From the IMG/VR virus record IMGVR_UViG_3300035698_003047, positions 1-32,027 of that record: a stretch of DNA of 32,027 bases. One strand, written 5' to 3'. The stretch is from a virus. Below, in pieces: positions 17,759-25,752 of the stretch (positions are counted from its first letter, which is position 1; each line of letters starts with the position of its first letter). The notes below the pieces were generated by a model that had not been told where the DNA came from, did not search any database, and was given only the letters and a program-made list of their open reading frames with translations. A program made the translations under genes and the position numbers.

Positions 17759-19271
17759 ACGAATTTCCTAATGCTTTAACGCCTTCTTGAATTGCACTTG
17801 GGCCTGCCTGCTGCATCATCTGCGCTTGCATTGCCTGTTGCTGTTCTTGGGCGATTTGTTCTTGTGATTTGATAAGGCCATCAGTCTCGATGCCGAGAGC
17901 CGTGGCGCGACGTTTGATATAATCCTGCAGGTTTACGTATTGCTGCAGAACCTCTGGTCCTAAAGCCTGTGTCATACCTTGAATGAAGAGGTCTAACTTG
18001 CGCAGGTCATGACCACGGCCAAGTGCTTCCATCCCAGTAACGATGGTGGGTTTCACCACATTGTCTGGAAGTTTGGGTAGCTTCTTAGCTTTGGTCAGGA
18101 CATCTATCTTGCGATTGACGTATGGAAGTTGGAACTCTTGAGACAGGATTGAGTAGATACCTGATAGGGTGTCTTCTAGTTCTCCGGCGAGGTATCGGAT
18201 TTCTTCTGCGGTGACCCGCTCTCCGTTACGCTGAACAGAAGATTGAAGCATAAACTGTTGCGAAAGCCTTTCTTCGATTCCCTGCATTGCTTGGTAGGCA
18301 ACTCTAAAGTCGTTGAATTTATCCATTTGAAGGACTGATACATCGTTCTTGTTTCCTTCGATGATTGCTGTGTTTTCCGCCTGAGCGATATTACGCATAC
18401 GGGTGGTACCGTTTGGATTGACCAAGAACAGAACCTTAGCCGCTGCGGCAGCACCCTCCACGATAGCCTGTGAGAGCGCCTCTAGTGAGCGTAGGTCGCC
18501 TAAAAGTTCTTCTACGAACCCACGGCCATAATCTTCACCATCGATGCGAGAGAAGCGTAGAGGGAGGAAGGGGACATTGGCTTTCTTGTATTTACCTTTA
18601 GTTCCAGCAACCACTGTGCCTTTGCATTCTTGATAGACTGTAAAGAACTCGTTCTTGCGTTCTATGTGGGTAAAGACCTCAACAGTCTTTTCGTCACCTT
18701 CGAGTTTACCTGAGATATTAGCGGCAGTCGCTTTGTCTAATGCGTTAGGCGAGACATGCTCAACCGTTACAATTTCTAAGACTTCGCCATTAGGCGCACG
18801 AGAGACCACATAGCTATCCAAATGGATTACTCTGGTCTTCTCAGGGCCAACTTGCAAAAGCACGTTGCCGCCGACAATTAAGTGTTTAAGTGCTTCATGC
18901 ACTGCAACTCTGTCGCCTGACGTTTCAATCTCACTCATTACTGCACGCTCGTACTCACCCAATTGTTGTTCAATTTGGGTTCGCGCCGCGTTATCTGGTG
19001 CCAAATCCTTTAAGGTGTATGGCTCTACCATGAAGCGAAAGAACGGAGAGTTTGGGGGCATAAGGGCAAGTGATAGCTTTGAGGCTAGGTTGTTTACGCC
19101 CCTCGCACCGATACCTTGAAACGGAGTGTATAAATCACTTGTCTCATTATGGATGTCTTGTGGGATGAGGGAGGGGATAGTTAGCTCAGAACAATCTCTA
19201 GCTCTATCCAAGTATGATTGTCGGGTCTGTTCGAGTTGATGATAACGCGCTTCTGCGGTTCCCATGCTCAT
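17721..19271 (-). CDS. Portal (head-tail connector), T7 gp8-like
   Basis: 516 residues (T7 gp8 has 536). The family start YHQLEQTRQSYLDRARDCSELTIPSL is followed by GARGVNNLASKLSLALMPPNSPFFR, very close to other T7-type connectors; GEDYGRGFVEELLGDLRSLE and a Gln-rich C-terminus (QEQIAQEQQQAMQAQMM) are also typical. The 12-fold ring is the DNA entry gate and the docking site for the gp11 ring. RBS GTGAGAA lies 7 nt before the ATG; a second ATG two codons later is also possible. Confidence 0.95.
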   Translation of the reverse strand: MSMGTAEARYHQLEQTRQSYLDRARDCSELTIPSLIPQDIHNETSDLYTPFQGIGARGVNNLASKLSLALMPPNSPFFRFMVEPYTLKDLAPDNAARTQIEQQLGEYERAVMSEIETSGDRVAVHEALKHLIVGGNVLLQVGPEKTRVIHLDSYVVSRAPNGEVLEIVTVEHVSPNALDKATAANISGKLEGDEKTVEVFTHIERKNEFFTVYQECKGTVVAGTKGKYKKANVPFLPLRFSRIDGEDYGRGFVEELLGDLRSLEALSQAIVEGAAAAAKVLFLVNPNGTTRMRNIAQAENTAIIEGNKNDVSVLQMDKFNDFRVAYQAMQGIEERLSQQFMLQSSVQRNGERVTAEEIRYLAGELEDTLSGIYSILSQEFQLPYVNRKIDVLTKAKKLPKLPDNVVKPTIVTGMEALGRGHDLRKLDLFIQGMTQALGPEVLQQYVNLQDYIKRRATALGIETDGLIKSQEQIAQEQQQAMQAQMMQQAGPSAIQEGVKALGNSYVENQRQQGNGG

Positions 19272-19279
19272 TTAAATTC

Positions 19280-19525
19280 TCACTGAGTTACTTGTAGACC
19301 AGTACCCGTACCAAGATTTTGGACAGTGGGGTCTAGGTCAACTTTAAGTTGTGAAGTGCCAGAGGCTTTCCCAGCAATGCTACCTTTCTCTGCAGCCACG
19401 CCAGCTTCAGTTGAAGATGGGTCATACATATTGGTCAGCACAGGGTTAGCAGCGGGTGGTGCCGCTGGGGGTGGTGCTGGCGCAATCTGCTGTGGGGGTG
19501 GTGGGCTGGGTGATGAAAAACACAT
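19280..19525 (-). CDS. Pro-rich virion/tail assembly protein, T7 gp7.3-like
   Basis: 81 residues. It starts MCFSSPSPPPPQQIAPAPPP, the same Cys-Phe-Ser plus poly-Pro start as the gp7.3-type host-range/tail proteins of T7-like phages, with a Gly/Ser/Thr-rich rest. It sits just before the portal gene, as gp7.3 does. Role in tail assembly or adsorption is known for the T7 protein and inferred here. Confidence 0.72.
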   Translation of the reverse strand: MCFSSPSPPPPQQIAPAPPPAAPPAANPVLTNMYDPSSTEAGVAAEKGSIAGKASGTSQLKVDLDPTVQNLGTGTGLQVTQ

Positions 19526-19528
19526 CAG

Positions 19529-19705
19529 CTATTCTCCTAGTTGAGAGGCCATTTGGTCCTCATGAATCTGAATTAAGAAATCGACAACTGACCGCTGTCC
19601 TCCACGCCACATAAGCTGGGAGTATTCTTCACTCTGACTTGGGCTTTTTTCTGGGAAGCGAACTTTAAGTTCTTCGATTAGGTCATTAGTTATATATGGA
19701 AACAT
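19529..19705 (-). CDS. Small protein of unknown function (58 aa)
   Basis: Starts MFPYITNDLIEELKVRFPE and contains SEEYSQLMWRGGQRSVVDF before a Gln/Glu-rich end. GAGG lies 6 nt before the ATG, and the stop is 3 nt before the ATG of the Pro-rich protein, whose RBS lies within its last codons. This is the first gene of the late block, just after the hairpin at 19733-19760. Similar short MFPY...L..RFP proteins with an R-G-G..VVDFL pattern occur before the portal region of marine podoviruses, as I recall; I did not check this. Confidence 0.72.
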   Translation of the reverse strand: MFPYITNDLIEELKVRFPEKSPSQSEEYSQLMWRGGQRSVVDFLIQIHEDQMASQLGE

Positions 19706-19732
19706 TTGTTATCCTCTTTAGTGCAACAAACA

Positions 19733-19760
19733 AAACTTGCCCTAATGAAAGGACAAGTTT
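19733..19760 (-). terminator. Terminator-like hairpin between nucleotide genes and virion genes
   Basis: On the minus strand AAACTTG ... CAAGTTT, a 7-bp stem continued by CCT/AGG around one mismatch, followed by TTGTTTGTTG. It lies downstream of nrdJ and just before the first late gene, a logical place to end middle transcription. The T-run is broken by Gs, so efficiency may be partial. Confidence 0.55.
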
Positions 19761-19791
19761 ATGGTTTGAGTTGTATTTTTGGGGGTGGGTG

Positions 19792-20142
19792 ATGCTAGTC
19801 AGATTTCTGCTTGTTATTTGTGGTTGGTCTTTTGTAGTAGTCGGCGGCTTCATCGCTTTGGCGTGGTTTTCGGCGTTAGCAAATTTAGATTTAACAGGCA
19901 CATCAAATCTCTCACTAGGTATTTTAACCTTCGGTGGGTCTTTGATGTTCATCCCATTAATTAGCGTGGGAAGTGTTCTGCTTGGGATAGATAAAATTAT
20001 AGACGAACTACAGCTGCTTAACAAAAAATCGGATGAACGCCTGAGCTTAGAGAAGTTACAGACCGCCCCAATATCATATAATGACGTTTCGGAGAGGTCC
20101 GCGCCCACTGATGATGGCCCTAGGCTAACAGCAAAAAGGTGA
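19792..20142 (+). CDS. Two-TM membrane protein, opposite strand (116 aa)
   Basis: From ATG at 19792, preceded by GGGTGGGTG. A longer start at 19696 would overlap the divergent 58-residue gene and its RBS, so it is less likely. Two hydrophobic segments (about residues 3-28, LVRFLLVICGWSFVVVGGFI; about 43-65, GILTFGGSLMFIPLISVG) are followed by a charged helical tail (DKIIDELQLLNKKSDERLSLEK). The antisense frame is Ser-rich and lacks features, as expected for the shadow of a membrane protein. It runs against all neighbours and ends 15 nt from the nrdJ stop. A holin, an immunity or superinfection-exclusion protein are possible; I do not recognise the family. Confidence 0.65.
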   Translation: MLVRFLLVICGWSFVVVGGFIALAWFSALANLDLTGTSNLSLGILTFGGSLMFIPLISVGSVLLGIDKIIDELQLLNKKSDERLSLEKLQTAPISYNDVSERSAPTDDGPRLTAKR

Positions 20143-20156
20143 TGGTGATTAACTAA

Positions 20157-21860
20157 CTACTCACAGCTTTTCTGACCAGTGTTCGGATTAATGTAGCAAG
20201 CCTCAGCTGCCGGCTTCTCTTCAGTTTTGACCTCGTTCAAAATTCCGTATCTTTTCCCTGCGGCACGGAAGGTCGTGATGCCTTTGCATCCTGCTTTCCA
20301 CGCATCGAAGTATAGGTTTTTAAACTCATCATAGCTGACACCATCGCCAACATTGCAGGTCTTGGAGACCGCGCTGTCCACGAATTGTGATGACAGGGCA
20401 AGAACAGCTAGGTGGTCTTGGGCGCTAATCGCATTGGCTGTTCGACCATAGACGCCTTGGCGGTACGCATAGTCCTCAACACGTTCTACATCGAAGCCAT
20501 CAAATTGTTGGATGGTTCGGTCGTAGAAAAGAGAGAAGGGCGGCTCAATACCACTGCTGACATTATCGGCGGTGAGGCTGATTGTGCCTGTCGGTGCAAT
20601 TGATGTGAGGTGGGAGTTGCGTATCCCGTTCACCCGTATCTTTTCTTGTACCCATTCGGGCAACGTCTGCACGAACTTGCTCTTTAAGAACTTGTCTGCG
20701 TTGTAGAGGGGGAAAGAACCCTTCTCAGCTGCCAGTGTGGAACTGGTGAAGTATGTGTGGTCACGCAGCGTGGCCAAGATGGTCTCTGCAAATTCCATAA
20801 ACTCTGGTGAGGCATAGGGTTTGCCGCACATCTCAGCCGCATTAGCCAAGCTAGTGATGCCCAAACCTATACGGCGTTTGTTCTTAGCTTCAAGTTCCTG
20901 TGCGTGGAGGGGGTAGATGGTTCGGTCAATCACATTATCCATGGCTCTAACCACGGTGGCGATGTCCTCTTCATACTGACGCTGGTTAAATACGCCATCC
21001 TCGACGTACTTCACGAGATTGAAAGAGCCGAGCAAACAGGCACCGTATGGTGGCAGTGGTTGTTCTCCACAAGGATTGGTCGCTTCAATGGTCTCGCAAT
21101 AGTAGAGGTTATTCATCTTGTTGATGGTATCGATGAACAGAACGCCGGGTTCTGCCCAGTCCCAAGTGGACCGCATAATCATATCCCACAGTGCTACTGG
21201 GTCTACCTCACGGTGGACCGTACCATCAAACCGCAGCTTAAATGGCTTCTTCTGTTCGAGGCATTCCATGAACTCATCGGTCACACCGACTGAGATATTG
21301 AAGCCTGACAGTGAGGTGCCATCGTTCTTGGTTGTGATGAACTGTTCGATGTCTGGGTGGTCAATTCTGAGTACGCCCATTTGTGCGCCACGTCTTGCCC
21401 CGCTACTTGCGATGGTCTGACATACCGCATCATATATCTGCATGAAGGAAACAGCACCTGATGCCTGACTTTCAAGCGATTTGATACGGTCACCTCTAGG
21501 TCGCAGACGACTGAAGTCGTATCCAATGCCACCACCACGCCGCATCGTTTCAGCTGCTTCGGTTGCACGCTGCATGATGCTGTCCATGCTGTCATCGATA
21601 ATGCCAGACACAAAGCAATTGTATGCGGTGGTCTGACGTGCTGCGCCCATTGCATTTTGGACTCTGCCAGCCGGGAGAAATCGCATGTAACGCATAGCAT
21701 CCTTGAAATCTTCAAAGTGCTGTGGGCTGTCCTTCAGTGCGTTCGCAATGCGGACTACCTTGGAATAGAAGTCCTCGCCAGTCTGACGATATTTGGTTTT
21801 ATCAATCTCTTCGGAGATAGGCAGAGATGGCCCGTAGGGTTGATTGTGGTTTTTGTTCAT
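20157..21860 (-). CDS. nrdJ: Class II (adenosylcobalamin-dependent) ribonucleoside reductase
   Basis: 567 residues. It reduces ribonucleotides to deoxyribonucleotides for phage DNA synthesis. Visible motifs: Cys82 in YNCFV, the radical-loop N262-P-C264-G-E266, APTGTIS (422-428) of the phosphate-binding loop, and two C-terminal Cys (555 and 566) likely serving as the redox relay. No ATP-cone and no partner nrdB gene is present, which fits class II. The compact monomeric form is shared with marine roseophage-type podoviruses. The ATG overlaps the DUF3310 stop (TAATG). Activity would depend on host B12. Confidence 0.92.
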   Translation of the reverse strand: MNKNHNQPYGPSLPISEEIDKTKYRQTGEDFYSKVVRIANALKDSPQHFEDFKDAMRYMRFLPAGRVQNAMGAARQTTAYNCFVSGIIDDSMDSIMQRATEAAETMRRGGGIGYDFSRLRPRGDRIKSLESQASGAVSFMQIYDAVCQTIASSGARRGAQMGVLRIDHPDIEQFITTKNDGTSLSGFNISVGVTDEFMECLEQKKPFKLRFDGTVHREVDPVALWDMIMRSTWDWAEPGVLFIDTINKMNNLYYCETIEATNPCGEQPLPPYGACLLGSFNLVKYVEDGVFNQRQYEEDIATVVRAMDNVIDRTIYPLHAQELEAKNKRRIGLGITSLANAAEMCGKPYASPEFMEFAETILATLRDHTYFTSSTLAAEKGSFPLYNADKFLKSKFVQTLPEWVQEKIRVNGIRNSHLTSIAPTGTISLTADNVSSGIEPPFSLFYDRTIQQFDGFDVERVEDYAYRQGVYGRTANAISAQDHLAVLALSSQFVDSAVSKTCNVGDGVSYDEFKNLYFDAWKAGCKGITTFRAAGKRYGILNEVKTEEKPAAEACYINPNTGQKSCE

Positions 21861-22102
21861 TACAATATGCCCTCTTCGTTAAGCATATTGATACGCATCT
21901 CGCAGTACCGAATGGCCTTATGCAAATCAGTGATTTCAGATTGGGTTTCGTCTTGTCCGTTATACAGCTTTGCACCAGCACGACTGACATATTTGATGAC
22001 GTTACCACGCCAAAAGTCCATGTCGTTAATCATGATGAACTCAATTGGTTCAACGGCATATTGCGTATAGTGTTCGGGTGTTATTACTACGTCGGCATCC
22101 AT
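21860..22102 (-). CDS. DUF3310 family protein
   Basis: 80 residues with the family pattern: PEHYTQYAVEPIEFI, then MDFWRGNVIKYVSRAGAK and SEITDLHKAIRYCEMRI. These small phage proteins are often labelled nucleotide kinase-like, but a reaction has not been established as far as I know. It overlaps the exonuclease end by 16 nt and the nrdJ start by 4 nt, so it belongs to the nucleotide supply operon. Confidence 0.88.
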   Translation of the reverse strand: MDADVVITPEHYTQYAVEPIEFIMINDMDFWRGNVIKYVSRAGAKLYNGQDETQSEITDLHKAIRYCEMRINMLNEEGIL

Positions 22103-22824
22103 GGAATGACCTTCCTTGTGTTGATGTCAAAGTCTGTGTCACGGCAGATACGAGCGACTTGCGCTTGGACCAGTGCCACTTCTTCTGAGAGTTTCTGTTT
22201 TTTGAATGTCGCCAGAACGGCGTCCCAAAGGTCAGCACTGGTGGTGCAATCCTTTAGAATTTTTTCGGCAGTTTTTGGTCCGACTGTGGGGCAACCAACA
22301 AAGCCATCGACAGCGTCACCTGTTAAAGTTTGAAGCATGTGATTGTAGTCAGCTTCAAACTCAGTGATGCGCCTGGGCGATATATCCTTGGCGGGATTAA
22401 ACAGCAGAGCAGGAATTGTCTTGAGGTCTTTGTCCTCAGAGATAATCATTGTGTCTTTGGGACTTGCGGTTGCGGCGATGCCTAGCAAGTCGTCTGCTTC
22501 TAAGCCATCTTCAACAACGGCATTGAACTGCGCTCGCATCCAGTTGCGCAGGAACATCAGAAGCATAGGCTTTCGCTTATCCTTCCGATTGGCTTTGTAT
22601 GTCGGGAGGATGGCTTTGCGCCAGTTGTTCTCTCCTGTCAGGAACAGCTGTAGTTCGCCATCACCAAGCGTTGCTTTCAGCCTATTGAAGTAGCCCATGC
22701 AGCAGTCGATGGCTTCATGCTCAAAGCTGTGCAGCGTCCATAGGCCATCACCCCAGTTTACGGGATGTTCGCAGGATGAAGCTGCTTTAAAGGCAACAAT
22801 GTCAGCATCGATTAGGAACTTCAT
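22087..22824 (-). CDS. 5'-3' exonuclease (PIN/FEN-like), T7 gp6 role
   Basis: 245 residues from the ATG at 22824, which has AAGGAG 8 nt upstream; the frame extends 24 codons further but without an RBS. Metal-binding residues are visible: D6 and D8 in FLIDADIVAF, the acidic EADDLLGIA block and ISEDKDLKTI. A helix-3-turn-helix follows (VDGFVGCPTVGPKTAEKIL). It would remove RNA primers and degrade host DNA to feed the nucleotide pool. It overlaps the 68-residue gene by 4 nt. Confidence 0.92.
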   Translation of the reverse strand: MKFLIDADIVAFKAASSCEHPVNWGDGLWTLHSFEHEAIDCCMGYFNRLKATLGDGELQLFLTGENNWRKAILPTYKANRKDKRKPMLLMFLRNWMRAQFNAVVEDGLEADDLLGIAATASPKDTMIISEDKDLKTIPALLFNPAKDISPRRITEFEADYNHMLQTLTGDAVDGFVGCPTVGPKTAEKILKDCTTSADLWDAVLATFKKQKLSEEVALVQAQVARICRDTDFDINTRKVIPWMPT

Positions 22825-23027
22825 TGCAAAGTCTCCTTGTTGATACTGTGTAGGTCTGCGGGTTTGCGCTGTGTTGACAGCATCATGTTCACGCAAATTG
22901 ATGCTGCCGTTGCTGTTATCGCCTTCATATGCTCGTCTTCAATTTTGGTGGATGCTTTGGCCAGCCTAGAAATACATTCTGACATCGTGGCCAATACGGC
23001 GATTTCATAATCATCAGGCTCATCCAT
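22821..23027 (-). CDS. Small protein of unknown function (68 aa)
   Basis: Starts MDEPDDYEIAVLATMSECISRL and continues as an Ala/Thr-rich helical chain (KAITATAASICVNMML). Its ATG overlaps the thyX TGA region (GGATGA) and its own TGA overlaps the exonuclease ATG, so it is embedded in a coupled operon. I recognise no family. Tight overlaps on both sides support a real gene. Confidence 0.72.
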   Translation of the reverse strand: MDEPDDYEIAVLATMSECISRLAKASTKIEDEHMKAITATAASICVNMMLSTQRKPADLHSINKETLQ

Positions 23028-23658
23028 TGGTCAGCGCCTTCCATGAAATTGGATACAAGGCTAACATCTGCTCATCGAGCAACTCGGCAAACTCACGGGT
23101 TTCCGCTTGCGTGTTGTCCGCGCTGCGAAGTTTATAGACACGGGACCAGAAGAGCAGGGAACCCGTCCAAACCCATTCTGTAATTGTACCTTGTGGGAGG
23201 ATAGCTCTGGCTTGCTCTGTGCAAATACCGAGGGCCACCATCTTGTTGTAGGCGGCAATGGCATCGATGCAGATGTCGAGGTATTCCTCTAGAAACTCGT
23301 CGCTTCTGCGGTGTGGGTCTAATGATGAGCCTTGCTTCACGTCATCCGCAGCTGCCCTAAAGTAATTAGGCTTCCAGAACTCTGGGCTGGTCGTGACATA
23401 GCGACGGCTCACCTCATTCCAAGTCCCGCCAACCTGATGTTTGGCAAGTTGACGGGCCATAAAGATAGGGGCTTTGCAGCGGAATGTTGCAGTCGGATGG
23501 GTAAACGGGGCGGTATGCTTCTCTCTTGCTAGGAAATTAATGAGACGTTCATTCTGATGGGGGCCGAAGTTTTCGGCTTGCCTGTCGAATGAAACTCTTG
23601 CGGCATCCGTGACTAGGTCATCGTCGCCATGTGAACACATGTATTGAACTGCTATCAT
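23020..23658 (-). CDS. thyX: Flavin-dependent thymidylate synthase
   Basis: 212 residues. ThyX makes dTMP from dUMP using FAD, NADPH and methylene-tetrahydrofolate. Family features: HTAPFTHPTATFRCKAPIFMARQ, then the signature region at 69-88 reading RQLAKHQVGGTWNEVSRRY. The canonical RHR is K73-H74-Q75 here, while NE.S.RY is intact; such variants are usual in phage ThyX. RARSILPQ-like motif: QARAILPQGTITEWVWTG. It stands upstream of exonuclease and nrdJ in the same coupled block. Confidence 0.95.
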   Translation of the reverse strand: MIAVQYMCSHGDDDLVTDAARVSFDRQAENFGPHQNERLINFLAREKHTAPFTHPTATFRCKAPIFMARQLAKHQVGGTWNEVSRRYVTTSPEFWKPNYFRAAADDVKQGSSLDPHRRSDEFLEEYLDICIDAIAAYNKMVALGICTEQARAILPQGTITEWVWTGSLLFWSRVYKLRSADNTQAETREFAELLDEQMLALYPISWKALTNG

Positions 23659-23668
23659 TCAGCATCCT

Positions 23669-24055
23669 TTATGATTGGGGTTTTAAGAAGGTTGTGTCGC
23701 TCTCGAAGTGAACAATGCGGTGGCAGTTTGCGCAGAGCAGGTGGCACTTATCCGCTTCGGTAATTAGGTCGCCCCACACACGGCTCATGTGCCGTTGTGA
23801 TAATGGGAAAACCTTTTGGCTTGGGTCTTGGTGGTGGAAGTCAAAGGCGACGTAGTGATGCGGTTCATTGCACCTCTCACAGATGCCACCTTTGTAAGCC
23901 ACCAGTTCCTGACGACGGCTGTTACGCTTACGGCGTTGTGCCTCAGTGCGTGTCGGCCCACGTCTGTCCGACCTTAAATTCTCCTGTGATGGGGCATCTA
24001 AAGTCGTAATACGTGCCAGCTTCCTCGAAGGCGCTGACGGCTTGTTGTCCGACAA
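23669..24055 (-). CDS. HNH endonuclease, start uncertain
   Basis: Up to 128 residues. Zinc-finger and HNH elements: C-E-R-C, FDFHHQDPSQK, then KCHLLCANCHRIVH. An N-terminal Arg/Lys-rich stretch (RTEAQRRKRNSRRQEL) could bind DNA. The frame's first usable start, a TTG at 24055, lies 113 nt inside the DNA polymerase gene, and there is no ATG. A good AGGAG at about 23978 is followed by no canonical start in this frame. It may start at TTG or a rare codon. Stand-alone HNH genes next to DNA polymerase are typical of mobile homing-type endonucleases. Confidence 0.75.
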   Translation of the reverse strand: MSDNKPSAPSRKLARITTLDAPSQENLRSDRRGPTRTEAQRRKRNSRRQELVAYKGGICERCNEPHHYVAFDFHHQDPSQKVFPLSQRHMSRVWGDLITEADKCHLLCANCHRIVHFESDTTFLKPQS

Positions 24056-25727
24056 TGGTGGCTATGTCCTCTGTGGCGATAAGCTGAACCTCGTCGTGGA
24101 CATGTGCGACCAGCGCATAGTCCTTGCCGAAACGGTAACCCATGTGGGTCAAGTTTTCGTACAGTATGACGGTTGCTCTCTTAGCTAGGATTGCCCCTGC
24201 CGATTGAAGCAACATGTTCAGTGCGGAATGTTCTGAACGGATTGGCAACGTGCGCCCATCCAGTCCCGTGAGGTGACCCTTGGCTTTAACGGTTCTGACT
24301 ACAGCCTCACGCAGCATCTTGATGGCAGGTGTCGCCTTCATGAATTTACTGATGAGTTTCTTGCCTTCGGCTTCAGTACCACCAACGATTGACCCAATCT
24401 TTGCTGGGCCAGCACCATACAGAAATCCGTAGATAAAAGTCTTTGCGTTATTGCGTGTTGGCAGTCCCGCAGCCTTTTGGTTGGCTGTATGGACATCTCC
24501 GTTCACGACCTCCTCGCTATAAGAGCCATCGTCAAACTTCGCCATGTAGTGGGCGAGGCAGCGTAGCTCTAAGCCTGAGAGGTCAGCACCGACCAGCCGT
24601 GAGCCTTTGGGTGCATGAAACAATTCACGACATTCTTTGCCGTATGGTGCGTTGACGCTAGGCGTCTGGCTCATGTTGGGCCTGTTATGGGTGCAGCGAA
24701 ATGTGGCACACCCTGATGTTATGACTTGGCCGTGCATCTTACCGTTGCGTTCCAGCTTGAGCCAAGCGTTTTGACCCGTTGCCAGCTGACCAATGCGTTT
24801 GTTGAGCATAAGATACTCGTTCAGCGCATCTGCCTCAGGGTAATCAAGATGCTTTAAAACATCTTCATCGACCTTTGGTTTGCCGTTGGCTGTGAAATCT
24901 GTAGGCAACCAGCCGTGGATAGCCATGAGCCGATTAGCGATGTGGTCACGTGAGGCTGCGTTGAAGACGACGCTCTTAACTTTGTGCGTCATCACCCCTT
25001 TTTCATAGCCTCGTGTCTTGTTGTTCACTTTGGGTATGAACGGCTCACGGATTTCCCAAGGGGGGAAGGCGGCTTGCAGTTCAGCTTCAAGTGAGGCTTT
25101 ACGTGATTGCAGCTTGGCCAATAGAGCGTTTGCCTTGGTCACATCGAATGGAAAGCCATGGTCTTCCTGCTTGCGTATGATTGCAGCGAAGTCATGTTCC
25201 AGCCGAATGCTATCGGCGGTTGGCTCTTTGCTCAGAATTTTATTGTAGAGCGTCAGGTTGGTGTAAATGTCCTGCTCGCAATAGGTTTGCATTTCCTCTG
25301 ACCACTGACCCCAGCCACCCGTGTATTCAATCTTTTGGTTGCTCAGGCGGTGGCCCCAAGCGCCAAGCGAGTGGGAGCCAATTAGTTTCATCGGAAAGTC
25401 TTTGTTCTTTTTGGCAAACTTGAAGTCATTTTCTTTCAAGTCAGACCAGACTAACCGAGACATTATCAGTGTATCATGTATCTCACCATGATACATAAAG
25501 CTGTAAATTTTCTGTAAGGCTGGTAAGTCAAAGCCTTGGATGTTGTGGCCTATAAGGCGCTCTGCTTTGCTTAGAATTTCTAAGCCTTCAGCAATGGGAA
25601 TATATCCATCTTGGTCTGCGCAGGATACCATTTCGTCTGTATCAACATCTAACATAACCAGTGAGTGACACTCATCTAGTTCTGTAAGAAGTCCATTAGT
25701 TTCAATATCAAATATGATGTTCTTCAA
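23943..25727 (-). CDS. DNA polymerase, family A, T7 gp5-like
   Basis: 594 residues from a TTG start (AAGGGGA 8 nt upstream). The 3'-5' exonuclease residues are D7/E9 (FDIET), D67 (GFDLPAL) and D153 (YCEQDIYT). Polymerase motif A is GADLSGLELR (D382), motif B RNNAKTFIYGFLYG (K429 to G438), motif C AHVHDEVQLI (H543-D545-E546). It is about 110 residues shorter than T7 gp5, probably through a shorter thumb insertion, so a thioredoxin-binding loop may be missing; that is inference from length. It replicates the phage genome with the helicase and SSB encoded upstream. Confidence 0.95.
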   Translation of the reverse strand: MKNIIFDIETNGLLTELDECHSLVMLDVDTDEMVSCADQDGYIPIAEGLEILSKAERLIGHNIQGFDLPALQKIYSFMYHGEIHDTLIMSRLVWSDLKENDFKFAKKNKDFPMKLIGSHSLGAWGHRLSNQKIEYTGGWGQWSEEMQTYCEQDIYTNLTLYNKILSKEPTADSIRLEHDFAAIIRKQEDHGFPFDVTKANALLAKLQSRKASLEAELQAAFPPWEIREPFIPKVNNKTRGYEKGVMTHKVKSVVFNAASRDHIANRLMAIHGWLPTDFTANGKPKVDEDVLKHLDYPEADALNEYLMLNKRIGQLATGQNAWLKLERNGKMHGQVITSGCATFRCTHNRPNMSQTPSVNAPYGKECRELFHAPKGSRLVGADLSGLELRCLAHYMAKFDDGSYSEEVVNGDVHTANQKAAGLPTRNNAKTFIYGFLYGAGPAKIGSIVGGTEAEGKKLISKFMKATPAIKMLREAVVRTVKAKGHLTGLDGRTLPIRSEHSALNMLLQSAGAILAKRATVILYENLTHMGYRFGKDYALVAHVHDEVQLIATEDIATIVGQQAVSAFEEAGTYYDFRCPITGEFKVGQTWADTH

Positions 25728-25752
25728 GTACGCTGTCCCCTTCGACTAGCTG

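Noticed and set aside
19686-20108. 140-codon minus-strand frame antisense to the membrane protein
   Set aside because: Ser/Pro-rich without domains, as expected opposite a hydrophobic gene, and it collides with the 58-residue gene start; the plus-strand reading has clear membrane segments.
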